NCBI RefSeq assembly: GCF_034009455.1
Contig: NZ_CP125380.1
Span: 1,653,001-1,717,000, forward strand
Source of the DNA: Pseudomonas sp. P5_109
GTDB lineage: Bacteria > Pseudomonadota > Gammaproteobacteria > Pseudomonadales > Pseudomonadaceae
Length of the DNA: 64,000 bases
Direction: 5' to 3'
The position numbers and the translations under genes were made by a program. Within the stretch, counting starts at the first letter, position 1. Every line of letters begins with the position of its first letter. Below are positions 54,183 through 63,075 of this stretch, in pieces. The notes below the pieces were generated by a model. That model did no database searches. It had not been told where the DNA came from and saw only the letters and a program-made list of their open reading frames with translations.

Positions 54183-54470
54183 ATGAGCGCAAGCAAACCC
54201 GAAATTGTCATCACCTACTGCACGCAATGCCAATGGCTGTTGCGTGCAGCCTGGCTGGCCCAGGAACTGCTCAGCACCTTTGGTGATGACCTGGGCAAAG
54301 TCTCCCTGGTGCCAGGCACCGGCGGGGTCTTTCATGTTTTCTGTGACGCCGTGCAGATCTGGGAACGCAAGGCGGACGGTGGCTTCCCCGAGGCCAAAGT
54401 GCTCAAGCAGCGGGTCCGCGACCAGATCGACCCGGCCCGCGACCTGGGGCACAACGACCGCACTCAGTGA
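54183..54470 (+). CDS. SelT/SelW/SelH family (Rdx) redox protein
   Basis: The 95-residue protein has ITYCTQCQWLLRAAWLAQELL with the thioredoxin-like pair Cys13-x-x-Cys16, then STFGDDLGKVSLVPGTGGVFHVFCDAVQIWER, which matches the selenoprotein-W-like family. Bacterial members have cysteine instead of selenocysteine. A redox role is likely; the partner is unknown. GGAG lies ten bases or so before the ATG. The stop overlaps the end of the convergent transporter gene by seven bases. Confidence 0.88.
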   Translation: MSASKPEIVITYCTQCQWLLRAAWLAQELLSTFGDDLGKVSLVPGTGGVFHVFCDAVQIWERKADGGFPEAKVLKQRVRDQIDPARDLGHNDRTQ

Positions 54471-55357
54471 GATGCAGCCTCGGCGACAACGGCTTTCTTG
54501 CTTGTGCCAGTTGAGAACCTGCTGGACACCACAATCGCCACGATGATCAGCGCGCCCCCCAGCAACATGCGCAGGGTAGGGTTTTCATTGAACAGCAGCC
54601 ACGCGACGGTGATGCCGTAGACCGGCTCCAGGGCGAACACCACGGCGGCGGTGCGTGCCTTGATCACCGCGAGGCTGGCGACGAACAGGCTGTGGGCGAC
54701 ACCGGTACAGAACACACCGAGCAGGCCGATCCACAGCCAGTCGATGGCGCGTACTTCGCTCAATTGCGGCGCCGCCACCGGCAGCAGACACAAGGCAACC
54801 ACTACGTTCTGGCACAACGCTGCCTGCACGGGCGGCACCCGCCCGGAACTGGCACGATTGGTCAGCGACAGCAGGGCGAACAGCAACCCGGAGCCCACGG
54901 CCCACAGCAGGCCGGTGGTGGCGCCGCTGGCCAGATCAAAGTCAGGTGTGACCAGCACCAGCCCGACACTCACCAGCAGCACCAGCACAATCTCATTGGC
55001 GCGAATGCGCTCGCGGAAGATCAGCCCTTCAAGGATCACGGTAAAGGCCGGGAAACTGGCGAAACCGAGCGTCGCAATCGCCACGCCTGCGACTTTCACC
55101 GCAATGAAGAAGCTCACCCAGTGCCCGGCCAGCAACAAGCCGCTGAGCAGCAGGCGACGCCAGTCCACGGCTTCAAGTTTCTGCCAGCGCGTCTGGCTGG
55201 CGAAGCGTGCAAAAAACGCCAGTGCGAGTACGGCAAAAGCGGCACGGCCGAACACGATGATCGCCGGTGACGCGGCCGCCAGTTTGCCGAACACGCCGGT
55301 CAGGCCGAACATCAATGCGCCGATATGCAGGGCGCCAAGGGCGGTACGAGGAGTCAT
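54464..55357 (-). CDS. EamA-family (drug/metabolite) transporter
   Basis: The 297-residue protein has about ten membrane helices in two EamA repeats, with GALHIGALMFGLTGVFGKLAAASPAIIVFGRAAFAVLALAFF at the start and ALEPVYGITVAWLLFNENPTLRMLLGGALIIVAI near the end. It moves an unknown metabolite across the inner membrane. The start at 55357 is chosen because AAGG lies six bases upstream; the upstream ATG at 55375 has none. It is followed upstream on the same strand by an AraC gene whose stop is 71 bases away, so the regulator may control it. Confidence 0.82.
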   Translation of the reverse strand: MTPRTALGALHIGALMFGLTGVFGKLAAASPAIIVFGRAAFAVLALAFFARFASQTRWQKLEAVDWRRLLLSGLLLAGHWVSFFIAVKVAGVAIATLGFASFPAFTVILEGLIFRERIRANEIVLVLLVSVGLVLVTPDFDLASGATTGLLWAVGSGLLFALLSLTNRASSGRVPPVQAALCQNVVVALCLLPVAAPQLSEVRAIDWLWIGLLGVFCTGVAHSLFVASLAVIKARTAAVVFALEPVYGITVAWLLFNENPTLRMLLGGALIIVAIVVSSRFSTGTSKKAVVAEAASH

Positions 55358-55428
55358 TGCAATCCTTAACGACAAACGAACAGAGGCATCATTGAAGCGC
55401 GTAATCGCCCATCAAGTCTGTCGGCAAA

Positions 55429-56193
55429 CTAGCGTTTTTTGTCGCCAGTCTCGCGTCGCAGTTTTCCGGGTGATGCCCCGAACTCGCGCAGCACCGCCGC
55501 CGCGAAGGCACTCTGGGAGCTGTAGCCGACACGGCTGGCAATCTCACCGATGGGCAGCGCCGAGTTGCGCAGCAGGCTCACCGCGATGTGCAGGCGTCGG
55601 CTGCGGATGTAGTCCATTGGAGTCTGCCCGCATTCGGCCACGAACCGCGCATGCAAACGGGCGCTGGAGAGACCGGCCACCCGGGCCAGGTCGGCCACCT
55701 GCAGCGGGTACGCCGCGTACTGATCGATGTGTGCGTTCAGCGCGGCGTAGGGCAGGCGCCGACCACCGATGGTGACGGGCCTGGCGTTGTTGAGACTGGC
55801 CAGTAGCAGCACCGCGCCTTGTTGTGCGATCAGCGGATCATCGACCGGACTGTTTGCCAGCCAACTGACCAATTGGCTTTGCCCGGCGTCCAGTGACAGA
55901 CGGCCGGCGTTGTCGAGCAAACGCCTGCTGGACTCGGCGTGATCGCCCAACGACTGGGCAACCCATTGCTCGCCGGGCACATCCAGCACCAGGCAGCGGC
56001 TGCCATTGGGGCTGCCACACGCATGATGAGCGCCCGACGGTATCACCACGAAACTCTGCTGGACCACCTGGCTGCCACGGCCGTCAACCTCGAAATCCAG
56101 GGCGCCCGAAAGCCCGAACACCAGTTGCGCGTGGTCGTGGCTGTGGACGATCAGATCGTGGCTGTATTGGCGAAGCGTGAGGATCGGTCTCAT
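55429..56193 (-). CDS. AraC-family transcriptional regulator
   Basis: The 254-residue protein has an N-terminal cupin-like sensing domain (LIVHSHDHAQLVFGLSGALDFEVDGRGSQVVQQSFVVIPSGAHHACG). A C-terminal AraC domain with two helix-turn-helix units follows (LQVADLARVAGLSSARLHARFVAECGQTPMDYIRSRRLHIAVSLLRNSALPIGEIASRVGYSSQSAFAAAVLREFGASPGKLRR). GGGAG precedes the ATG by seven bases. It is on the same strand as, and just upstream of, the DMT transporter gene, a common regulator/transporter pair. Confidence 0.92.
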   Translation of the reverse strand: MRPILTLRQYSHDLIVHSHDHAQLVFGLSGALDFEVDGRGSQVVQQSFVVIPSGAHHACGSPNGSRCLVLDVPGEQWVAQSLGDHAESSRRLLDNAGRLSLDAGQSQLVSWLANSPVDDPLIAQQGAVLLLASLNNARPVTIGGRRLPYAALNAHIDQYAAYPLQVADLARVAGLSSARLHARFVAECGQTPMDYIRSRRLHIAVSLLRNSALPIGEIASRVGYSSQSAFAAAVLREFGASPGKLRRETGDKKR

Positions 56194-56327
56194 CGCGGGT
56201 CTCCCGGTTCAGGGCGTCAGTCTACACCGAGCGGGCCTGTTAGCGCTGTCACGGGACTGACTTGATGCTGTCATGGACCATTAACCGGGTCGGGGCAGAC
56301 TTGGCAAAACTTGCCAGAGGGTTGCCC

Positions 56328-57143
56328 ATGACCAGCGCCGAGCTCGCCAAACCCACCCGTAAGCAACGCGTACGGACTTTATGGATTTCCGACGTGCACT
56401 TGGGCACCCGGGATTGCCAGGCTGAACACCTGTCGCAGTTTCTCAAGGGCTACCACGCGGACAAGATCTACCTGGTCGGCGACATCATCGACGGCTGGAA
56501 ATTGCGCGGCGGCATTTACTGGCCGCAAGCGCATACCAACGTCATCCGTCGCCTGTTGACCATGAGCAAGCGGGGCACCGAGGTGATCTACGTCACCGGT
56601 AACCACGACGAATTCCTGCGCCGCTATTCGAAGCTGATCCTGGGCAATATCCAGTTGGTGGACGAAGCCGTGCACGTCACCGCCGACGGCCGGCACCTGC
56701 TGGTGATTCACGGCGATCAGTTTGATGTGATCACTCGTTACCATCGTTGGCTGGCGTTTCTCGGTGACTCGGCCTACGAATTCACCCTGACCCTCAACCG
56801 CTGGCTCAATCATTGGCGCGCGCGATATGGCTACGGCTACTGGTCGCTGTCGGCCTACCTCAAGCACAAGGTGAAAACCGCGGTCAGCTTCATTAGCGAC
56901 TTCGAAGAAGCCATCGCCCATGAATGCGTCAAGCGCGAGCTGCACGGGGTGGTGTGCGGGCACATTCACCATGCCGAGATTCGCAAGGTTGGCGAGGTGG
57001 ACTACCTCAATTGCGGCGACTGGGTGGAGTCGTGCACGGCGTTGATCGAACATTGGGATGGTTCGATCGAGCTGTATCGCTTGGCGGATGCCCAGGCGCG
57101 TGAGGCGCAGTTGAAGGCGGCCAGTGTGGCAGAGTTGGCCTGA
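56328..57143 (+). CDS. LpxH-like metallophosphoesterase (UDP-2,3-diacylglucosamine hydrolase family)
   Basis: The 271-residue protein has the calcineurin-like motifs in order: ISDVHLG, LVGDIIDGW, VTGNHDEF, VIHGDQFD and CGHIHHAEI. All metal ligands (Asp, His, Asp, Asn, His, His) appear to be present. LpxH proteins cleave UDP-2,3-diacylglucosamine to lipid X in lipid A synthesis. This one is longer than the roughly 240-residue canonical LpxH and resembles the second LpxH-like group of pseudomonads, whose true substrate may differ. The ATG at 56328 has GAGGG seven bases upstream; an earlier in-frame ATG at 56262 is less likely. Confidence 0.82.
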   Translation: MTSAELAKPTRKQRVRTLWISDVHLGTRDCQAEHLSQFLKGYHADKIYLVGDIIDGWKLRGGIYWPQAHTNVIRRLLTMSKRGTEVIYVTGNHDEFLRRYSKLILGNIQLVDEAVHVTADGRHLLVIHGDQFDVITRYHRWLAFLGDSAYEFTLTLNRWLNHWRARYGYGYWSLSAYLKHKVKTAVSFISDFEEAIAHECVKRELHGVVCGHIHHAEIRKVGEVDYLNCGDWVESCTALIEHWDGSIELYRLADAQAREAQLKAASVAELA

Positions 57144-57170
57144 TAGTCATTCGGTGATTGTACTGGCCTC

Positions 57171-57194
57171 TTCGCGGGCAAGCCCACTCCCACA
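57171..57194. repeat. Single REP half-element (family A variant)
   Basis: TTCGCGGGCAAGCCCACTCC followed by CACA is one right-hand arm of a family A element, lacking a matching left arm. It precedes the full REPIN at 57239 by 45 bases. Confidence 0.75.
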
Positions 57195-57238
57195 GTGGAC
57201 TTGTGGTGTATACAGAATCTGCTCGCACCGCAAATCCC

Positions 57239-57327
57239 TGTGGGAGCGGGCTTGCCCGCGAAGGCGTCGGCGCATTCGACATCGCAGTGCCTGTCAAACC
57301 GCTTTCGCGAGCAAGCCCGCTCCCACA
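57239..57327. repeat. REPIN, family A variant
   Basis: TGTGGGAGCGGGCTTGCCCG at the left and CGAGCAAGCCCGCTCCCACA at the right form a long inverted repeat. The middle begins GGCGTCGGCGCATTCGACAT and is close to that of the copy at 63076. It lies between convergent genes. Confidence 0.9.
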
Positions 57328-57344
57328 TTGGATATGCGCTAACT

Positions 57345-57935
57345 TCAGGCCGGTGCGTGCTCTTGCATCGCCGCCTTGTAGATCGAATCCCTGGGGTGCG
57401 CAAACAAGCGCTCCATCATCGGCTCGAAAAAGCTCAATGGCAGCGTGTCGTACGCCGGGTCAAACGCCGCCGCATCGTACCTGGCACAGAACTCGACGGT
57501 CGCCTGGTATTGCGGGTGGTCCTGGAATTGCTCACGCAGATGGCGATCCATGCCCAGGTGATGGAAGAAGTAGTAGCCCTGGAAAATCCCGTGCTTTTCC
57601 ACCATCCACAGGTTCTCGGCACTGACGAACGGCTTGAGGATCGCTGCCGCGATGTCCGGATGGTTGTAGGAACCCAGGGTGTCGCCGATATCGTGGAGCA
57701 GGGCGCAGACCACGTACTCTTCGTCACGACCATCGCGCCAGGCGCGGGTGGCGGTTTGCAGGGAGTGGGTGAGGCGATCCACCGGGAAACCGCCAAAATC
57801 ACCCTCCAGTAACTTCAGGTGCGCCACAATCCTGGTCGGCAATTGTCGCGCGTAGGCACTGAAGTCCGCGGCGATGATCGCCCAGTCTTCCTGTGTGCCG
57901 TCCTTCATGTGGGTGAAGCGGGCATTGGCATTCAT
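57345..57935 (-). CDS. HD-domain phosphohydrolase
   Basis: The 196-residue protein has the HD motif: VDRLTHSLQTATRAWRDG with His57, then CALLHDIGDTLG with His81 and Asp82, and a later HDIGD-bounded aspartate region (HPDIAAAILKPFVS). It should be a soluble metal-dependent phosphohydrolase acting on a nucleotide or phosphate ester. The ATG at 57935 has AGAGAG seven bases upstream; an in-frame TTG at 57941 is the alternative. It is followed on the same strand by nothing closer than the REPIN, and a Mpo1-like gene lies just upstream on the same strand, 28 bases apart. Confidence 0.85.
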   Translation of the reverse strand: MNANARFTHMKDGTQEDWAIIAADFSAYARQLPTRIVAHLKLLEGDFGGFPVDRLTHSLQTATRAWRDGRDEEYVVCALLHDIGDTLGSYNHPDIAAAILKPFVSAENLWMVEKHGIFQGYYFFHHLGMDRHLREQFQDHPQYQATVEFCARYDAAAFDPAYDTLPLSFFEPMMERLFAHPRDSIYKAAMQEHAPA

Positions 57936-57962
57936 AGGCAACTCTCTTGTGACGGATGTCAG

Positions 57963-58274
57963 CTAGAACGGAACGCGCCCCAGGACCATGTCCCGGTACA
58001 TGACAAAATCGCCGAGCAAGCTATAGAACGGGTGTTGGAAGGTTGCCGGGCGGTTCTTCTCGAAGAAGAAATGCCCGACCCAGGCAAAGCTGTAACCCGC
58101 CAGAGGCAGGGCCCACAGCAGCATCCAGGCGCCCCGACCAATGGTCAGCGCCAGTATCAAGATAACCAGCGTCGTGCCGATAAAATGGAGTCGGCGGCAG
58201 GTACTGTTGCTGTGTTCGCTGAGGTAGTAAGGGTAGAACTCAGCGAAACTGTTGAATCGTTTGACGTTTTCCAC
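57963..58274 (-). CDS. Mpo1/DUF962 family membrane protein
   Basis: The 103-residue protein reads VENVKRFNSFAEFYPYYL, then SEHSNSTCRRLHFIGTTLVI, a pair of membrane helices, and WVGHFFFEKNRPATFQHPFYSLLGDF. These histidine-rich motifs are typical of DUF962/Mpo1-like proteins. Yeast Mpo1 is an iron-dependent dioxygenase in fatty-acid alpha-oxidation; bacterial members are mostly unstudied. A GTG at 58274 is taken as the start, because the protein then begins at the family's usual N-terminus and AGAG lies about eight bases upstream. A longer frame from 58355 is less likely. Confidence 0.8.
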   Translation of the reverse strand: MENVKRFNSFAEFYPYYLSEHSNSTCRRLHFIGTTLVILILALTIGRGAWMLLWALPLAGYSFAWVGHFFFEKNRPATFQHPFYSLLGDFVMYRDMVLGRVPF

Positions 58275-58434
58275 GACTGCGATCTCTGTGGTTATTGTTC
58301 TGATTGCAAGTTGTTCTGCGGCTAGCTTATTTGAGTCTAGAGTGATCAATGGCATCAGCCAGTGACAATAGGCGCCACTTTAGTATCCTTTGGTCAATAG
58401 CCGTCACATACGGCTCACCATGTAAGAAAACGCC

Positions 58435-59496
58435 ATGAGCGAACGAACGACTTCTGCAAGCTGGGCGATGGGGATTGTCAAAGCGCTGGAGATGGACGGC
58501 CTGGATTGCCGGGTTCTGTTCAAGCAGCTGGGGCTTGACTACGCGGCACTGGATGATCCGGATGCACGCTTCCCGCAAGATTCCATGACACGGCTGTGGC
58601 AACGCGCGGTCGAGTTGTCGGGTAACCCGGCCATCGGCCTGAACATGGGCAAGGTGGTGCGACCGGCGCAGTTCCATGTGACCGGTTACGCCTTGATGTC
58701 CAGCCAGACCCTGGCCGAAGGCTTTCGGCGCCTGGTGCGCTATCAGCGGATCATCGCCGAAAGTGCCGACCTGAGTTTCAAGCTGCTGGAAGAAGGCTAC
58801 GCGCTGATTCTGACAGTACATGGCGACCATCTGCCGCCAACCCGGCAAAGCGCCGAAGCGTCACTGGCCTGTGCCTTGGCGCTGTGCAGCTGGTTGACCG
58901 GGCGTACGTTGCAGCCACGCAAAGTGTTGGTGCAAGGCGCCGAGCCGGTCAATCTGGAACCCTACAAACAAGCCTTCCATGCACCCCTGGTGTTCAACGC
59001 GCCTTACGATGCGCTGATTTTCGAACGCGCGGACATGGAAGCGCCACTTCCTACCGCCAACGAAGCCATGGCGCTGCTGCATGACCGCTTTGCTGGCGAG
59101 TACCTGGCGCGCTTTTCCGAGAGCCGCGTGACCCACAAGGCGCGGCAGGTGTTGTGCCGCCTGTTGCCCCAGGGCGAACCCAAGCGCGACACCGTGGCGC
59201 AGACGCTGCATCTGTCCCAGCGCACCTTGCAACGGCGCTTGCAGGAAGAGGGCACGAGCTTTCAGGTGCTGTTGGACGATACCCGGCGCGAGCTGGCCGA
59301 GCAGTATCTGGCGCAACCGACCATGACCTTGCTGGAAATTGCCTACTTGCTGGGGTTCGCTGATCCGAGCAACTTCTTCCGTGCTTTCCGGCGCTGGTTC
59401 GATGCCACACCCGGCGAATACCGGATGCGGCTGTTGCAAGCACCTGAAGCGGTCAATGACGCCAAAATGCCGGAATACACAGCACAAACACAGTGA
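58435..59496 (+). CDS. AraC-family regulator with arabinose-binding-type domain
   Basis: The 353-residue protein has an N-terminal ligand domain of the Arabinose_bd type (ASWAMGIVKALEMDGLDCRVLFKQLGLDYAALDDPDARFPQDSMTRLWQRAVELSGNPAIGLNMGKVVRPAQF). A C-terminal AraC DNA-binding domain follows (VTHKARQVLCRLLPQGEPKRDTVAQTLHLSQRTLQRRLQEEGTSFQVLLDDTRRELAEQYLAQPTMTLLEIAYLLGFADPSNFFRAFRRWFDATPGEYR). It belongs to the OruR/ArgR-like subgroup of pseudomonads, often linked to amino-acid or fatty-acid metabolism. No obvious target lies beside it. Its last codons overlap the trkH 3' end by 44 bases in convergent orientation. Confidence 0.9.
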   Translation: MSERTTSASWAMGIVKALEMDGLDCRVLFKQLGLDYAALDDPDARFPQDSMTRLWQRAVELSGNPAIGLNMGKVVRPAQFHVTGYALMSSQTLAEGFRRLVRYQRIIAESADLSFKLLEEGYALILTVHGDHLPPTRQSAEASLACALALCSWLTGRTLQPRKVLVQGAEPVNLEPYKQAFHAPLVFNAPYDALIFERADMEAPLPTANEAMALLHDRFAGEYLARFSESRVTHKARQVLCRLLPQGEPKRDTVAQTLHLSQRTLQRRLQEEGTSFQVLLDDTRRELAEQYLAQPTMTLLEIAYLLGFADPSNFFRAFRRWFDATPGEYRMRLLQAPEAVNDAKMPEYTAQTQ

Positions 59497-60907
59497 TGAT
59501 CTCCAGTCGGCCCAGCAGCATGCCGAATGACAGAATCCACTTGGCGGCGTCCGGCAGGGTGGCGAAGTTGCCCGCCGGGCCGATGGTTTCGCCCAGCCCC
59601 GGGCCGACACCGGACACGGTACTGGCCGCGCCGGTGAGGGCGGTCATCCAGTCCACGCCGAGCAGCGACAGCAGCAGCGCAATCACGCAGATGGTGATCG
59701 CAAAGAAGAACGAAAAGGTCAGGATCGAACGCACGATTTCTTCGTCGAGGCGGTGACCGTTGTACTTCTGCTTGATCACCGCGCGTGGGTGAATCAGCTG
59801 GTTAAGGTTGGCCTTGAGCAGGATGTACGCGACCTGGAAGCGGAAAATCTTGATGCCCCCCGCGGTCGAGCCCGAGCAACCGCCGACAAACCCCAGGTAG
59901 AAGAACAGCATCAGCGAGAAATTGCCCCACAGGCTGTAGTCCCCCAGTGCAAAACCGGTGGTGGTCACTACCGATGTCACGTTCAGCGCCACGTGTCGCA
60001 GTGCGTCCAGCCAATGCAGCTGGGTCGTCCACCAATACCAGGTGCCGAGCACCAGCCAGGTCACCAGCAGCATGCCGAGCAGGCCTTGAACCTGTTGATC
60101 CTTGATCAGCGCCCGACGGTTACCCCGCAACGTGGCGACATACAAGGTGAACGGCAGGGCGCCGAGAATCATGATGACGATCGCGACCCAATGCACCGCC
60201 GGTTGCGGCCACTTGGCCAAAGACTGGTCGGAGGTGGAGAAGCCGCCGGTGGAAATCGCTGACATCGCATGGTTGATGGCGTCGAACAGGCTCATCCCGG
60301 CCCACCAGAACGCCAGGCTGCCGACAATGGTAATGCCGACGTAGGCCGCCACGATCAGCCGCGCCACCATGTGCGAGCGGGGCATGACCTTTTCCGAGCG
60401 GTCCGACGATTCGGTCTGGAACAGCCGCATGCCACCGATGCGCAGCAGAGGCAGGATCGCCACCGCCATGCCGATAAACCCGATGCCGCCGAGCCAGTGC
60501 AGCAGCGAGCGCCACATCAGGATGCCGGGGGACATGGTGTCCAGGCCGCTGAGTACGGTTGCGCCAGTGGCAGTGATGCCGGACATGCTTTCGAAGAATG
60601 AATCGGTGTAGCTGATGTGCTGGGTCAGCAGGAATGGCAGCGCGGCGAAGATGCACACCACCAGCCAACTGCTGACGGTCAGCAGGTACATGTCCCGGGG
60701 GCGCAGGTGAATGTGTTCGGGGCGTCCCGGAATCACCAGCGCCAGACCGGCGACAAAGGTGATCATGCTGGCCCAGAGGAACGACGGCAGGTCGCTGGTG
60801 CGGTGGAAAATGACCAGCGTGGCCATGGGTACGACCATGGAAATCGCCAGCGTGATCAGGAAGATGCCGATGATGAAACCAATGATCCGTAAGGTCGGCA
60901 ACGCCAT
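59453..60907 (-). CDS. trkH: TrkH potassium uptake protein
   Basis: The 484-residue membrane protein has four pore-loop repeats with the glycine selectivity filter: SGITATGATVL, AMSAISTGGFST, TSVVTTTGFALGD and STVSGVGPGLG. It begins TLRIIGFIIGIFLITLAISMVVPM and ends LGRLEIITVFVLCIPAFW, which fits TrkH. It imports K+ across the inner membrane with the regulatory subunit TrkA, encoded elsewhere. The 3' end overlaps the convergent AraC gene. The start has only a weak upstream site (GGACC). Confidence 0.92.
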   Translation of the reverse strand: MALPTLRIIGFIIGIFLITLAISMVVPMATLVIFHRTSDLPSFLWASMITFVAGLALVIPGRPEHIHLRPRDMYLLTVSSWLVVCIFAALPFLLTQHISYTDSFFESMSGITATGATVLSGLDTMSPGILMWRSLLHWLGGIGFIGMAVAILPLLRIGGMRLFQTESSDRSEKVMPRSHMVARLIVAAYVGITIVGSLAFWWAGMSLFDAINHAMSAISTGGFSTSDQSLAKWPQPAVHWVAIVIMILGALPFTLYVATLRGNRRALIKDQQVQGLLGMLLVTWLVLGTWYWWTTQLHWLDALRHVALNVTSVVTTTGFALGDYSLWGNFSLMLFFYLGFVGGCSGSTAGGIKIFRFQVAYILLKANLNQLIHPRAVIKQKYNGHRLDEEIVRSILTFSFFFAITICVIALLLSLLGVDWMTALTGAASTVSGVGPGLGETIGPAGNFATLPDAAKWILSFGMLLGRLEIITVFVLCIPAFWRH

Positions 60908-61028
60908 GAGGTCCGCTCGGCTGATAGTGGAAAGGTCGCCATTCTACCCGCGAGGCAGGGCATGTAAACCGGCACCGCTGTGGCAGTTACAGCTAGAATA
61001 GCCGCACAATTTTTTCAGGAGGTGGCCG

Positions 61029-61595
61029 ATGCAGGCTCTCGACGCTTTGCTCAACCGTGTTTCCGTTCCACGACTGATTGAACCTGCACCCACTGCCGAG
61101 CAGCGCGAAGTGCTGTTTGGCGCCGCCGTGCGCGCCCCGGATCACGGTCATTTGCAGCCTTGGCGTTTCTTGACGATAGAAGGCGCGGCACGCGAGCACA
61201 TGGGCGAGTTGCTGGCCGAAGCGGCGAAGCTTGCGGACAGCGAAGTCAACGAAGCGGCCATCGACAAGGCGCGCAATGGTCCGCTGCGGGCGCCGCTGGT
61301 GGTGGTGGTGATCGCCCGCGTGCAGGAGCACGTCAAGTATCCCAAGTCCGAGCAACTGCTGGCGGCGGGCTGTGCCGCCCACGGGATTTTGCTCGCGGCC
61401 TATGCGCAGGGCATTGGTGCGGTGTGGCGCACCGGTGACCTGGCTTACTCGGCGCATGTAGCCAACGGGTTGGGCCTGGCGGAGGGGGAAGAAGTGATTG
61501 CATTCCTGTATCTGGGCACGCCGCAGAAAGAACCGCGAGTGGCCGAGAAGGTCGATCTGACCCAGTTCGTCAGCGCCTGGCCAGGCAAGGCCTGA
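61029..61595 (+). CDS. YdjA-type nitroreductase
   Basis: The 188-residue protein has nitroreductase features: LNRVSVPRLIEPAPTAEQREVLFGAAVRAPDHGHLQPWRFLTIEG at the start, then LRAPLVVVVIARV, EQLLAAGCAAHGILLAAYAQGIGAVWRTG and IAFLYLGTP. This order and short length match YdjA, an FMN-dependent NAD(P)H reductase of unclear physiological substrate. AGGAGG lies directly before the ATG. A REPIN follows fifteen bases after the stop. Confidence 0.88.
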   Translation: MQALDALLNRVSVPRLIEPAPTAEQREVLFGAAVRAPDHGHLQPWRFLTIEGAAREHMGELLAEAAKLADSEVNEAAIDKARNGPLRAPLVVVVIARVQEHVKYPKSEQLLAAGCAAHGILLAAYAQGIGAVWRTGDLAYSAHVANGLGLAEGEEVIAFLYLGTPQKEPRVAEKVDLTQFVSAWPGKA

Positions 61596-61609
61596 TACCC
61601 CACATCCAG

Positions 61610-61699
61610 TGTGGGAGCGGGCTTGCTCGCGAAAGCGGTGTGCCAGTCAACAACCTGGTTGCCTGACACTCCCTCTTCGCGAGCAAGCCCGCTCCCACA
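61610..61699. repeat. REPIN, family A
   Basis: TGTGGGAGCGGGCTTGCTCG arms in inverted orientation. Its middle (GCGGTGTGCCAGTCAAC...) is close to those of the copies at 401 and 10848. It lies between convergent genes. Confidence 0.9.
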
Positions 61700-61703
61700 G
61701 GTT

Positions 61704-63047
61704 TCAGGGTTGTACGATAGCTCCGGGCACCAACGGTAATTCCAGGCTGGCAATAAACCCGCCCTCCGGGTGATTGGCCAGCACCAGGCTGCCGCCATGC
61801 CGCTCCGCTGCTCGCCGGGCGATGGCCAGCCCCAGGCCATGTCCGGCCGCTGTCTGCCCCGGCGCCCGATAAAACGGCTCACCGAGCTGACTCAAATATT
61901 CGGCACTGACTCCAGGCCCGTGATCGCGCACGGTCACGACGATCCGCTCACCCTGGCGCAGCGCCTGCATTTCAATCGGCAGGCCACCCACCGGATTGAA
62001 ACGCTGGGCATTGCGCAGCAGATTGTCGACGGCCCGTTCGATCATGGTCGGCCAGCCCTTCAGATTCAGTTGCGACTCGGCTTCGAGGTGCACGAGCTGC
62101 TCGGGTGAACCGAGTTGCGCATCCTTGTGCACGGTATTGAGCAAGGTATTCAGATCCACCTCTTCGGCACTGGCGTTATCGGAGTCGACCCGCGCCAGCA
62201 CGAGGATTTCGCTGATCAGCGCTTCCAGTCGGTCGCACTCACGGGTCAGGCGCGGCCAGAGCTGCTCCCGTTCTTGCGGCCCGGCTCGTTCGGCGAGCGC
62301 CAGCGCGATACGCAGGCGGGCGAGGGGGGAGCGCAGTTCGTGGGAGACATCGCGCAGCAGTTGTCGCTGACTGCCTATCAGGCTCTGCAGGCGCGCACCC
62401 ATGCGGTTGAAGTCGTTGGCCAGCACGCCAAATTCGTCGCGACGGTTGGCCAGCTTGACCAGGCTGTTCTGTTGATACGTGGTCTGTCCCAGGTCATGCA
62501 CCGCTCCGCGCAGACGGCTGAGCGGGCGAGTGATGGAAAAGGTCACCAGCAGGCTGAACAGGGTGAGCACCACCAAGGCGATTCCCAGGGCACTGAGTGG
62601 CCAAAGCAGGCTTTCGCGGTGCCAGGCGTCCAGTTCCGGGTGTGGAATGCGGTAGATGAACAGGTAGGTGTCACCGGTTTTTTCGCTGGTGAACTCATCA
62701 GTCAGACGTCGCCATGGCAGGCGTCGGTCCTCGTTGTTCTGGCGGGCCTCAAAGGCCGCCGCACGTTTGGGGAAGGTACCGCGTACGACCGGATCGCCGC
62801 TCTCGTTGAGCACCTGGACGTCGATGTGATATTGGCGTTTGCGTTGCTGGAGAATGTCCTGGGCGGCGTCTTCGCCCTGACTTTCGTAAGTTTGCGTCCA
62901 CTGTTCGGCCAGCGTGTTGAGGCCCGGGTGGCGGCTGAGAATCCAGGCGTCCTGGTTGAGCATGTGCCCGAGCAGGATGGAAAGCCCTGCAACCAGAGCG
63001 ATGGCCAGCCAGAAGCTGGCCAGGATACGCCAGAACAATGAACGCAC
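61704..63047 (-). CDS. CpxA-like sensor histidine kinase
   Basis: The 447-residue protein has a membrane helix (LFWRILASFWLAIALVAGLSILLGHML), a periplasmic sensing domain of about 120 residues, a second helix (LLWPLSALGIALVVLTLFSLLVTFSI) and a HAMP domain. The kinase core follows: DVSHELRSPLARLRIAL with the phospho-acceptor histidine, DNLLRNAQRFNP, RDHGPGVS and GHGLGLAIARR. The GTG at 63047 has GAGG seven bases upstream; an upstream frame is REPIN-derived. Just upstream on the same strand lies a Spy/CpxP-like gene with a CpxR-type box before it. In P. aeruginosa the same two genes flank cpxR. No response regulator is in the window. Confidence 0.87.
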   Translation of the reverse strand: MRSLFWRILASFWLAIALVAGLSILLGHMLNQDAWILSRHPGLNTLAEQWTQTYESQGEDAAQDILQQRKRQYHIDVQVLNESGDPVVRGTFPKRAAAFEARQNNEDRRLPWRRLTDEFTSEKTGDTYLFIYRIPHPELDAWHRESLLWPLSALGIALVVLTLFSLLVTFSITRPLSRLRGAVHDLGQTTYQQNSLVKLANRRDEFGVLANDFNRMGARLQSLIGSQRQLLRDVSHELRSPLARLRIALALAERAGPQEREQLWPRLTRECDRLEALISEILVLARVDSDNASAEEVDLNTLLNTVHKDAQLGSPEQLVHLEAESQLNLKGWPTMIERAVDNLLRNAQRFNPVGGLPIEMQALRQGERIVVTVRDHGPGVSAEYLSQLGEPFYRAPGQTAAGHGLGLAIARRAAERHGGSLVLANHPEGGFIASLELPLVPGAIVQP

Positions 63048-63075
63048 AGGAAATCCTCGGATAAGCACCAAACCC

